NCBI GenBank assembly: GCA_030141605.1
Contig: JAQGDQ010000084.1
Span: 605,001 to 669,000 of the forward strand
DNA length: 64,000 nucleotides
Source: Tubiluchus corallicola
Taxonomy: Eukaryota > Priapulida > Priapulimorpha > Priapulimorphida > Tubiluchidae
Direction of reading: 5' to 3'
In this document: piece by piece, positions 35,662 to 46,500 of the stretch
Layout of the letters: each line of letters begins with the position of its first letter
How positions within the stretch are numbered: position 1 is the stretch's first letter
Notes under the pieces: generated by a model
The model's input: only the letters and a program-made list of their open reading frames with translations
Told to the model about the DNA's origin: nothing
Database searches by the model: none
Program-made: the position numbers and the translations under genes

Positions 35662-38600
35662 TTACTTCCTTCTTGTATTGGAAATAGCAGTCTGTTTTTT
35701 ACTACTCTGCCAGAACTTGTCATGTATAGTGAATGCATCGATAGTGGCTGACAGATGTTTAGATGGTATGGCTGTAAAGTGTTTAGCTCCCGAATCATAC
35801 TTGTAGAAGGAATGACACATTTTGTGGGTTATTGTTTTCGGTCCGGTGCCACAAAGTTTTGTAATTAAATCACTTTCCGGATCATATGAATACAACGCAC
35901 GAAACTGACAACCATTATCACGAAATAAGACTAAGAAGTGATTACTTTCAGACAGAGAAAGAGCATCTAAAACCCTTTTTTTCAAATCTTCATTAACAGT
36001 GCCAGCTAAGCAACGATAGTTAATGGCATTCATTACAATGCCGCGGTTAGACTTTGCACTTGGCTTTACAAATAGCTTAGGACCTGCATAGACCTCACTA
36101 GCATTAGACGATTCTGACATCTGATCAGATGCTTTACTGCTAAATCTGTCAAAAGCCTGAGCAGCAGATGGAGGAGATCCTCGTCCTCTTGGACTAGGTT
36201 CTCGTCGACGTGTTGAATAAATGTAATCACCATTGCCTTCATCTTCCTCAACGGTTTCTTCTTGAAACATGGATTTTGGTCGAAAATTGGGAGAAGTATT
36301 CAGTTGTCCAGGGGAATTTTCTTGAAGCAGTGATTTTGGTCGATTAGCTTTTGGCTTTTGCTTTAATTTAACTGGGGGAGAATCTCCTGCGGCACCTCCT
36401 TGCTCGTTAAGCTGTGCCTCCAACTTCCTCCTCTGATAATCTTCCCAGATAAGCTGTCTTCTAATTTTTTCTTCCTCTTTCTTTCTTTCTGCTTCTTCTT
36501 GTTTGAGTTGCAATTCTTCACGTCGTTTTGCATTTTCCATTTCTATCTGCAATCGCCTTTGTTCTTGCTTTTCCTTTCGTTTGAGAGCACTCAACATAAT
36601 CTTTTCCTTGCGTCTCATCATCTCTTCATCGTCTAATTTTTTATCTGATTCAGTTTGACCGAGTTCAAAAGCCACACCAGGAGCAGCTTCTACACGTTGA
36701 CTGGTGGTTTCTTCCACATTTGACATGGAGACAGAATCTTTGTTAGTTTGCTTTGACTCGGGTTTCTTTGCAGGTGGGGTACTGCCAGCAACAGAAGTGC
36801 GTAATTCAGTTTTTGTCTGGCTCATAGGTGATATATATTGGGGAGGTGGAGGCGGGGCATCTATATCAGCTGGCTCAGTTTCCTCTGGTGCCTTTTGCTC
36901 ACTAACAGCTTGCGAGGTTTTCTTACCATTTTTCTTTCCCTTGAGTTTTGGTTTACGTTTTCTTGGTGTTCCATCATCAAAGGAAATAACAAATCCTTGG
37001 TTATCGCCACCTGGTAACGGCCCAACATCACCAGTAATTTTACTAGTCTTCTCCTCAGCTCTATCAGTGTATGACATAACAGGTTCAGAACTACTACTGT
37101 AAGTACTCGATTCTAATGAGTGAGATTCTGCTGCACTCGTTTCTAAATTACTTAATTCCTTAGCCTGTTGCTCTTGGGTGTGAGAATGTTCTGGCGACTT
37201 CCTCTCTTGCTGCTGATCTGAGGCATATTGACTGTTATCAGTTTCTGCAGGTTGTCTTGCATCCATTTCAGCATTCTGAACTGCAGAGTCCGTGTGACCT
37301 GTACCACGGTAAGCCCTATCAGGAGACGCACGCAAATTTTCTTGGGAATGCCTTAGATTGTGCAGGTGTTCCTGCGATCCGCTATAGTGCTGAGGTGGTG
37401 AAGGTTGGAAACCATAAGGAGGATAAGGTTGCGGGTAAGGTGGATGAGGGTATCCATGTTGTGGATCGTAGTAGAGATTGTACTGACCATGATGATAAGG
37501 GCTAAAGTGTGGCATGCCATGCCCACTGTAAAGTTGCTGTTGAGGAACAGGATGAGACGGAAGTCCCTGATAATGTGGCGAATACTGAAACTGAGGATAA
37601 ATTTGAGGAGAACTATGTGAGTGAGGCGGAGCAAAACCAGGATGCATCACATATGCAGGTTGAGGTGGCATCATGGGCATGACAGGCTGAGCAGTTGACG
37701 GGGGGTGTTGCTGCATGGCAGTCTGCTGTGGCTGATGAAGAGTAGATGGTGTTCCAACAGGTGCTGCCAGTTCATGGGCAAGAGTTGCACTATCACGTGA
37801 ATCTGCCATTGCGACCTGTTCAAGTTGCGTTAGCTCGGACTGCAGTTCTTGCATTTTAGTTTCGTATTCGTGAAGCGTTTCACTTATTTGATCCTCGTTC
37901 ATTGCGTCCACTTTACCTTCGCCGTCAGTTGATTCACTCAGCCACCGTTGCCGTAGCTTATCCAGTATGTCTTCAATTTCACTTCTTGTCATTGGCCTTT
38001 TTGCTTTTGCAGATGTTTCTTCAACGTTATCATTTCTTGTAATCTTTGCACTCCCAGACTCTTCTAAAGGGGGCCTTATTTTAGCTTTGTCTAGTTTGTA
38101 TGTAGCATAATTAATATCAGACTTTGGTGGCGATTTTGCAAACACTCTATCACCTTCATCTTTGCTGTTTAAATCATTGGCTTTATGAACTCTAAAAGTG
38201 GCACTACGATCTACATAATTAGATTCTAAATCCTCATCCTTTTCCTGTATATCGTCTTTCCTGTCAGGTTTTCCCCCTTTCACGACCTGCATAAATGCTT
38301 GTTTTCCCATTCTTTGCCGATGCTTAGCTAAGTGTGCTTCCATTTGCTTTCGTTGGATTTCCATCTTCTTTCTTTTTTCCTCCAAGCGCATGCGGAGACT
38401 AGTTAATTCGGCATTGAGAGGTTTTGCATGATTAATAACTAAACTTGACCCATCTGGCTGTTTCTGCTGAGCACTTGCAGCCCACGTCGTCTGATTCGGC
38501 AATGCCGCGAATGTTGTCCGTTTCTTAGGAGAATCTTCTAGATTGGATTTTGGAGATCTTCTGTCGCTTTCCTTAACTGTTCCAGGATTGTGATGCATAT

Positions 38601-40203
38601 AAACGTCGCTATGTATTTCGCCATTTACCGGAGGCCTATCCTGAGATTTATTCAAATCCATAAAGTTATTTTGCGGACTTCTGCACAACGACAGATCAGC
38701 CTCCTGCGAATCGCTTTTCATACCAAATATATGGTCATCTATGACTGGAATCCCCGCCGCTCTTGCAGAGTTTGCTGTATGAAAAGAATCGTGAAGAGTG
38801 AAGCTCTTCCCAACTAAGCCAAGAGCATTTGCATTACCACTGCCTGGCTTTGTTAATCGCACGGGGTCTTCACCCCTTTCCATGTTTTTACTCTGCTTCA
38901 GCCTCTCCTTGTTCACTTTTAGCCTGGCAGGCATGAGAGGTTCGTTATCTAAGCTGGGAAGCTCTGGACCCGACGAAACGCTTTCCACCTCCATATCATC
39001 ACACTGTTTAGATACACGAGGGTGCTGCTGTTCCGTAAACAGCTTTGGCAACAAGCCATGCCTTTTTCGCTCTTGTGGGTCACACAAAGAGTCCGTGTCC
39101 ATTACGAACTTGGGCTTTCCAGGACTATGGGCTGCCCAAGTCTTCTTTCCTGGAGAAGATGAGATTTGCACAGGTTGACGAGCACGAGTAAACGAAGAAG
39201 AAAGACCAGAACTATGATGCTCTACCATTGCTGGGTGTTTTTCACGCACTGAATTAACAGGATTCACCTCTAAATGATAAAACAGTTCTGCAAGCAAAGC
39301 TTGAATGTTCAGGCGGCACACAGCTGGTGTATAAATCATATCTTCTAGTGCAAGCACAAATGGTTGGGAAGGGAAAAACTTCCGGCAAAAGTTTATGCAT
39401 AACTGAAGATTGTACAATGAATCACCCAAGCTCATGGGATGCTTAATATAAATATCACTAACGCGGAGATGTTCAGGACAATAGAAGCTAAGCAGTAAAG
39501 CAAAACACTGTCCATCACTTAAATCCTCTGCTAGGTTATTAAGTTTTGGCAAATTTACTTGACCTACTCTACACAATTCCAACCTGGCAGTGAAAAGCTC
39601 CATAACTTTATTTGCCCACAAAATTAATCCTTGTTCCCCAGGTTCTGGAGATTCTGAAGAACTAACGCCGAGGCATTTCAATGCGTATGCAATATGACTG
39701 CCGCTTGCCGCCTCGGTTATGAACGCCATCATAAGAGCATCAATCATAGCAATGTGAGCGCTGAGTTTCACAGGTGACGTCTGCAATAATGATGCTTCAG
39801 TTACCACTGCATCATTTCTTTCCATGGGACATATCCCCTTACGAGAAAGAAACTGTATTATAATAGACACAGGTTGTCCCTTAAAGTTTGGATCATGAAA
39901 AATGGATGCCGAAGCCAAACTGTATAACTCACCAGATGAGAGTTTGTTGACTATCGCTGGTTTCAAGTGGTGATCTTCTTTTTCTGACGTAAAATACAAA
40001 TGTCGAAAATTTTCAGGTATTTCTCCACCATACGCCTTCGTAATAAGCCATTTAATATTTGCTTTTTCTTTGGCTCTCACACGGTCATAATCATTCAACG
40101 GCACAATTTCTGGAACATCACCATACAACTTCTCAGCATCTAGTGCTGACGGAGGACGTTTTTTGTCCACTACTGCATTTTCGGTTTGCTTATTGTCTGC
40201 CAT
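35662..40203 (-). CDS. CAMSAP: CAMSAP/Patronin microtubule minus-end-binding protein, single exon
   Basis: A single frame of 1513 residues, similar to human CAMSAP1 and CAMSAP2. The start MADNKQTENAV is the first ATG in the frame; the longer version needs a GTG. In order: the conserved N-terminal block (about 35-100, DRVRAKEKANIKWLITKAYG), a CAMSAP-type CH domain (about 191-312, AEDLSDGQCFALLLSFYCP), low-complexity linker, a basic coiled coil (about 592-635, RMRLEEKRKKMEIQRKQMEA), a Pro/His/Tyr/Gln-rich region (about 828-940), a second charged coiled coil (about 1194-1268), and the C-terminal CKK domain (about 1380-1505, RCLAGTVNEDLKKRVLDALS, ending near FTIHDKFWQS). The CKK binds microtubules and defines the family. 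Vertebrate homologues are split into many exons, so the unbroken frame is notable. Codon use and domain integrity argue for a working gene. Confidence 0.95.
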   Translation of the reverse strand: MADNKQTENAVVDKKRPPSALDAEKLYGDVPEIVPLNDYDRVRAKEKANIKWLITKAYGGEIPENFRHLYFTSEKEDHHLKPAIVNKLSSGELYSLASASIFHDPNFKGQPVSIIIQFLSRKGICPMERNDAVVTEASLLQTSPVKLSAHIAMIDALMMAFITEAASGSHIAYALKCLGVSSSESPEPGEQGLILWANKVMELFTARLELCRVGQVNLPKLNNLAEDLSDGQCFALLLSFYCPEHLRVSDIYIKHPMSLGDSLYNLQLCINFCRKFFPSQPFVLALEDMIYTPAVCRLNIQALLAELFYHLEVNPVNSVREKHPAMVEHHSSGLSSSFTRARQPVQISSSPGKKTWAAHSPGKPKFVMDTDSLCDPQERKRHGLLPKLFTEQQHPRVSKQCDDMEVESVSSGPELPSLDNEPLMPARLKVNKERLKQSKNMERGEDPVRLTKPGSGNANALGLVGKSFTLHDSFHTANSARAAGIPVIDDHIFGMKSDSQEADLSLCRSPQNNFMDLNKSQDRPPVNGEIHSDVYMHHNPGTVKESDRRSPKSNLEDSPKKRTTFAALPNQTTWAASAQQKQPDGSSLVINHAKPLNAELTSLRMRLEEKRKKMEIQRKQMEAHLAKHRQRMGKQAFMQVVKGGKPDRKDDIQEKDEDLESNYVDRSATFRVHKANDLNSKDEGDRVFAKSPPKSDINYATYKLDKAKIRPPLEESGSAKITRNDNVEETSAKAKRPMTRSEIEDILDKLRQRWLSESTDGEGKVDAMNEDQISETLHEYETKMQELQSELTQLEQVAMADSRDSATLAHELAAPVGTPSTLHQPQQTAMQQHPPSTAQPVMPMMPPQPAYVMHPGFAPPHSHSSPQIYPQFQYSPHYQGLPSHPVPQQQLYSGHGMPHFSPYHHGQYNLYYDPQHGYPHPPYPQPYPPYGFQPSPPQHYSGSQEHLHNLRHSQENLRASPDRAYRGTGHTDSAVQNAEMDARQPAETDNSQYASDQQQERKSPEHSHTQEQQAKELSNLETSAAESHSLESSTYSSSSEPVMSYTDRAEEKTSKITGDVGPLPGGDNQGFVISFDDGTPRKRKPKLKGKKNGKKTSQAVSEQKAPEETEPADIDAPPPPPQYISPMSQTKTELRTSVAGSTPPAKKPESKQTNKDSVSMSNVEETTSQRVEAAPGVAFELGQTESDKKLDDEEMMRRKEKIMLSALKRKEKQEQRRLQIEMENAKRREELQLKQEEAERKKEEEKIRRQLIWEDYQRRKLEAQLNEQGGAAGDSPPVKLKQKPKANRPKSLLQENSPGQLNTSPNFRPKSMFQEETVEEDEGNGDYIYSTRRREPSPRGRGSPPSAAQAFDRFSSKASDQMSESSNASEVYAGPKLFVKPSAKSNRGIVMNAINYRCLAGTVNEDLKKRVLDALSLSESNHFLVLFRDNGCQFRALYSYDPESDLITKLCGTGPKTITHKMCHSFYKYDSGAKHFTAIPSKHLSATIDAFTIHDKFWQSSKKQTAISNTRRK

Positions 40204-40319
40204 GATGTTCACAAGACTACGGTCATTTCAACACACAAAACACAACACCGAGATACAGAAAGACACTTGTGCAAAATGCTAAAATCACTTCACACTTTAT
40301 GGTCACTACAAACTAAATC

Positions 40320-40325
40320 TTTAAT
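40320..40325 (-). promoter_or_regulatory. Candidate poly(A) signal ATTAAA for DPH3
   Basis: TTTAAT here reads ATTAAA on the reverse strand, about 205 bp after the DPH3 stop and before the CAMSAP start. No AATAAA is present between the two genes. The whole DPH3 3' end and CAMSAP 5' leader share 326 bp. Confidence 0.35.
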
Positions 40326-40529
40326 TGTACACTTTAGAAGACAAGGTTATTCCAACATACACATTCTTTTAGAGCCACGGGGCTTATGGTGGATTACGGT
40401 AAGCACAGGCACGGTTGAAACAGGTTTGTGATGTATTTTCTTCGCAGTAAAAGACTTCACACTGTGAAAGCAACAATCGGAATTAATATTCTAGTCTTTC
40501 TTGAAAAGGTGCTAACAAAATGCCGAAAT

Positions 40530-43500
40530 TTACTTGTTGGCAACTTTTACATCCATTCTAACACATGCCGACATTGCCTCATCTGCCTCAAAATCTTCCT
40601 AAAACAAAAAAACCATTTTATTGAGAGTCAAGTTAGTAATTGAGTATAAACCTACTCAATTAAATTCAATGTAAATTACAAAATCAGTTGTCCATTAATT
40701 AATTAACAGCTTGTGTTAAATAACAGCAAGCTAAGAATAGTTCTATACAATTTTTGTAATAATTTCACACAAGTAATTGATTAAATTTCCTTGATTTATT
40801 TGCATTTTAGCTAACGGTAAAAAAAACAAATTACTGAGCCAGATAGATCCATGCATAGTTGTGTTTACAGACAAGACTTGTATAAATCTGAAGTGTTTAA
40901 AAGATCAAAAGTCAATCGACAGACTTAAAATGTTTATAAACTGACGAATATAAAACTTATAGAATTTGAACGCACAAAAAAGTAGCTTTACAAAACAAGA
41001 AATGTCGTCAACACTAGGTCTCCAAACTCATATGATAATTCAGGCATAAGTCTCCAGTTATGCATAACTGTAGAGCATTTGAGGACTACAGCTGAACTGT
41101 ATTTAGATGCCCAATACACCTCACTTTCAAGATGTTGTTAAATTATCATTAAAGGAAAGGCTAAGCCTTCTAAGAGGTTGGACTTATCTCAAAGTTTGCG
41201 AAAAATGTCAGAAGGATTTAGTAATAAATCTGCAATAACAGTCTCGTGTAACTAGTAAAATCACTTTAAATTCGTGATCACTTCGTGCTCGGGCGCTGCC
41301 ATTTTCAATGCCCATTCTTCTTCCAATGACGTCATTCGTCTTGACGAAAAGTAGCGCATTGTCAATCTTTGTCAAAAGTATAATAAGTTTTTACAAAAAA
41401 ATTGTATAGTTAATTTTGTAATATTTTTGCGTGAATCAGGAAAACTCCAGAAGTTTAAATTAGTTTAAGCAGCGTGCGCTTACGGAAAGCCACGACTCGC
41501 TTACGAAAAGTCACGAAGTTTCCCAGTTACGTCATGATTTTCAAGGGAATGGCGGCAACCACCATGCCTGAAAATTTCATTCAGATGTAGTTTATTTTAA
41601 ATTTATGCTTTACAGGCAGTTCTTTGGAATTTTTTGTTATGCTTTTCTAAGTTTAAGTGATAACAGTAAAATAAAATCAACATACTAAGTGATTTATTCT
41701 TTCCTTTAATGTTCATTGATAAAAACAGCATCTGCCCAAGACATTAGCAAGTCTGTACTTCGTTAGTAAAAATGGAAAGAAAATTCACAATACCGCATTC
41801 TACTGAACAACGTATAAGAACTGACAGACTAAAATGCATAAAAGTGGCCCAACAGCCATAATTGATAAAATTTATAAGCATAAACAACAATGGAATTTAT
41901 AAGCATAAACAACAAGTGACACTTTAAAAATATTGAAACATCATTGCAAAGTAACAATAATGCAGGCTTGATACTTACGGGATCATAGATAACTCTCACA
42001 ATTAGGGAACAGCTGGGACACGTAGCGACATCTTCACCATTTTCTAACATTTCCTGAAAGAAAAGTTGTAAATTACAAACTTTGAAGAGTTGCACAATCA
42101 CACAAAATGCAGCTGACCTAACTTAATTGGCATAGAAAGTTTTCTTAAAGGAAGACCGGATGATTGCTTAGACTTAATCTCATTTTAATTTACTGTCCAA
42201 AATATACATTTTCTTGATTAAAAAAGTTGCCTTTAAAAGCAATTATTTCTTATATTTGAATAATTAGCTTAGAAACTTAATTAACGGCAACCGAACACAG
42301 CTATTGCTTATGTCAGAAACTAACCACAGTTCGTGCAATGGCAGACATCTTCCCTTACACGTCAAACACGTTTGCGTAAGTGTTGCTGCTTAAACGCGTG
42401 ATGTCATGAAAATGTGCTCTACATCATGTGACGTCAGAAACTAACACTGCAGTTCATGATCATACTTATCAGGGTATCATCTTCTATTTGTCAGCCACGC
42501 GAAGGTGACAAAAAGGCACCATTGCCAATCTTAGTACATTCAGTGAGCCGCAGGTAGCTTTGAAAGTTTTACGAAATTTGAGTATCTGGGGCAATTATTA
42601 TTTAATCTAAGCTTTGATTTAAAAAAGCTATTGTAGTTTTCTAGAGCATTCTTTATTCTGAACTAATGTTTACACAATCATCCAATTTTCCTTTAAGAAA
42701 AAGGCAGTTTCACACTGAAATTAGATATCACACCTGTAAGAGTTGCGATGATTTTCTAAGAAAAGTTTAAATGACAGTTTGAGGTTCTTTCAATTGGCGT
42801 GAATAGTACGACTGAAGGATAAAATGTACTCTGGGTGTACTTCCACACGATTTGCAATAATGAAAAAAAGAATTCATATCATTTTACTAAAAAGTTCTAC
42901 GTTTTAAACTATGTACATATGTAGGCATATCAGGTCAAGTATACAAATGAACACTATACATAAATAAATCGACGGTAAATGTTATTTAAACATTATTGTA
43001 ACCTGAATCGTTTTGTGACAGTAATCCTGCAACCTAATTAAACCTTTGAACATAGCTACACAGCACGTATATTTTCTCTAACATCACAAACGCTAAATGT
43101 AGAACATAACAATCTCGCAATCTTAAGTAAATTTTTTTTTTGCACAATTGCAAAGCTTCTTGGTGTTCCTGCGAGTGCTGCTCCAATCAAGAAAAGCGCA
43201 AAAAACAAGCTTAGTTCACACTATACTCATATGCAATGTTTCTTGGGGCCTAATTGACGCTTTCCTGCTTAGCTAAGGGCTAATTTTGGCAAGCACAGAA
43301 ACTAATTCATGCTGTGCAAACACACACACGGCCAGAGAAGCGCAAACTGTCCCATTTTCGCATTCCACGTGAAATTATTGTTAAGCATAGGCTCAGCGTT
43401 TGCTTGGACACGACCCCTCCTACGGCAAATAACAGATTTTCTTTTATGTTTTCTTAAAGATCACAAAGACAGCTAATTGAAACAAGTTGAAAGGACCGTG

Positions 43501-46500
43501 ATAGCATTGAAATAAAAAATTGTTAAGTTTTCCAATTTACAATTCTACCATGCACACACAGAAGAATTCTTAGAATAGAATAGTATTGTTTCTTTAGATA
43601 TTACAAATACAATTAACAACAGCTTTCAAATATAACTTGTGAGATGGAATGACAGAGCGATCATACGGCCATCTCTGCTGTCATCCCATGCTAAGGTGGC
43701 TAATGCTACTATGCTTATTTATAAAGAAAAACTCAAAATGAAAAACAAAATCATGACAGTTGCATACTTAACAAAACTAAACTGAAACAAATTTCAAGCA
43801 AAACAAAATCATAACAAATCAAAACATCAACATAAAAAAGCAAATGAAAATGCAATTGCAATAATATATGCAAGCAATAAAAAATAAAAAGAACCAAGTA
43901 ACGGAATCATTTTAAATGCCAAAATTTCATGCTAGAAACTCAAAAATTTTCAAGCAATTTTAATATCTCATAAATATTATTATGTAAATGCAATAAAGTT
44001 TCTTACTAGAGATTTGATTAACTTTTATTTGTGATATAAAACAGCTAAATATGATGCCATTCGCATGCAGATATGCAGAAAACAGATTTTACAACTGGCA
44101 AAAAATTATTGCTGAAACAGGCAGCAGCATTTGGGTACCTGTTACCTAGGAGAGGAAAATTTGCAAATTTCAGTACAAATGATTTTGCCAGGAAGTAAAT
44201 TATGTGAGCGATCATACTTTTGTATAACTAACAAGATGATGTACATTGATAATTGTTTCTGGTATCGTTTCTGTACTCTGTTGACTTTGTATATTTCAAT
44301 TTTAAGTGTTAACTAATGAATTACTTGTGATTTTGAACTAACTATCTATGTAACTATATTCTTGATAACCAGTTGTATATATCTGTTCTCAACTAAAACG
44401 TATTTGTTGCACAGTGGAAAAATTCCGATCAGAAATGTTACTGTATGTCTATCCACTTAAAATAAAGTTTATATATATATATATATATAAAAATTATGTC
44501 TACCTAGAAACCACGGCAGCATTACAGCAACAACGCTTCCAGGGCCGACTCTATGTAGTTTGACACCCTGGACGAAAGTAACTTTGGCGCCCCTTCCTCC
44601 ACGGTCCCCCCACCACACTCCCAACATTGAATTTTTCTTGTATAATATTATAATAAAGTATAATTTATATATTATAGTGTACTAATTAAGCGTAGTTAAT
44701 TACTTATCTACAGCGTGTGCTGATGGACTTTGAAATTGAATTTATGACCCTATTCTACTCCATATGACAAGCCAACTTTTTTAACCTTTTTTCGTCCTGA
44801 AGACTTCGATTCTCATAGGTTTAACTGCCAAATGCTCTTGTAAGAAATTTTTCTATTAACGGAAGGTTCATGTTCTAGAAGTCTCATATAAAAACTGCAA
44901 GCAAAAGCAGCGTAACAGGTCAGTAATGTCTGAGTGACGTAGTCTCGGAAATGAAATAATCTACGGAAACCAAATAAAACAAAAATAGAAACTGTTTGTT
45001 ATGAGAAGACACCTTCTAATATCAACGAATCACACATTTCGACAGGAAACTAACACAATTTGCTTGTTTCTTTTAACTAGTGTGGTATACTTAAGGAATT
45101 ACACATACACTATGCTATTACGTATACTAATTTAAAAATGAAAGAATTGCTTCCTGAATTTGGCACCCCCCCCCCCCCAAAAAAAATGGCACCCCAGGCA
45201 AGTTTGCCTAGTGGTAGAGCCGGCCCAGTATGCTTCTTCATTTTCACTTGTGCCTCTAGAGAACTCTTAAAGTCAGAACATGACAGGTAAGTGGCTTTGA
45301 TAATTAATGCAAGCGAATCAGTTTGTAAGAAGTGATAAAATCGATCAATCGGCCGACCGCTATCTCTCTACAGAAACATCATGCACTACTTATTATGCGC
45401 ACACAGAAAGAAATTAGTATTTTAAATAAAATACTAATGTATTTTGACTAATTCAAGTTAACCAACCAAATGTATACAAAACATCATCTGCACTACAGAT
45501 GAATTCAACATGTATGTAATATTAAACACTAGCACGTGTATGTATGTATGTTGTGTGTATGTGTTGGCAATTAAAACATTACATTACATTAATGTTCAAT
45601 AAAAATGTACACAAATAGTCCACTCTCTGTCATAAAATGCTTAATACGAACAATTTCGGAAGGTTAACGCCCTAATGGAACACTAGAGTTGACTTAGGAA
45701 TTAGAAACCTGAATTCAACCAATCATAAACCACTTAACAGATTGCACTGTAAACAGACAAATAGCAGAAACAATAGAAAAGTGAATAAACCAGATTTGAA
45801 CAATAAATTGAAAAGCCAAAAAAATCACGCCAACTAGTGGTATTAGTACATTAAAAGATTTCTTTTGGTGTTCACTGTGTTTGTTAACTGATTTACAACT
45901 AGGCAAAAATGTATATGATAGGTACATGCAGTTTGGTACGTAGTAATATAATAATAGTGGTGGTGGTGATGATGATGATGATAACCAATGGTTATAGACT
46001 CATGACAGCAGCCTTGTACTAAAAACTGGATGCAAAAGAACTCTACCCGCACAGAATTTACTAATAACTGGACATTAAATATCCGATGGAGATGTTACTT
46101 TTACCTTTTTACCAATTATAAAGAAGTTAATGCAAATACTGAACTTATAAAAATAGATAATGCATGTACAGTATTTATAAAATGGCTTACTTGCAAATTA
46201 TGATTAAAACAAAGCTTATAACAAAGATCAAAAACAAGCATACCATTTCACAGAGCAGACCAACGTGTTAAAGTCACTTATTAACACAGAGAACACTGTT
46301 TTGATCAGTATAATTTGTTGCAGAATTGCTTAAACATATCTATAGCACTATCAGAAAACACGTAAAACTGTCTGCACACAACAATGACGTACTCGAAACA
46401 GTTAACTAAATAGTTCCAACAAGTGCTGGATAACATGCATGCCACTGACAATATACAATAAGCGTTTTTCACAGAACCGAATTTCAACCTGAGCAATGAG

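Noticed and set aside
37257..37634. Several frames of 70-130 codons opposite or overlapping CAMSAP
   Set aside because: Shadows of the CAMSAP frame; none has family resemblance, while the CAMSAP frame has recognisable domains.
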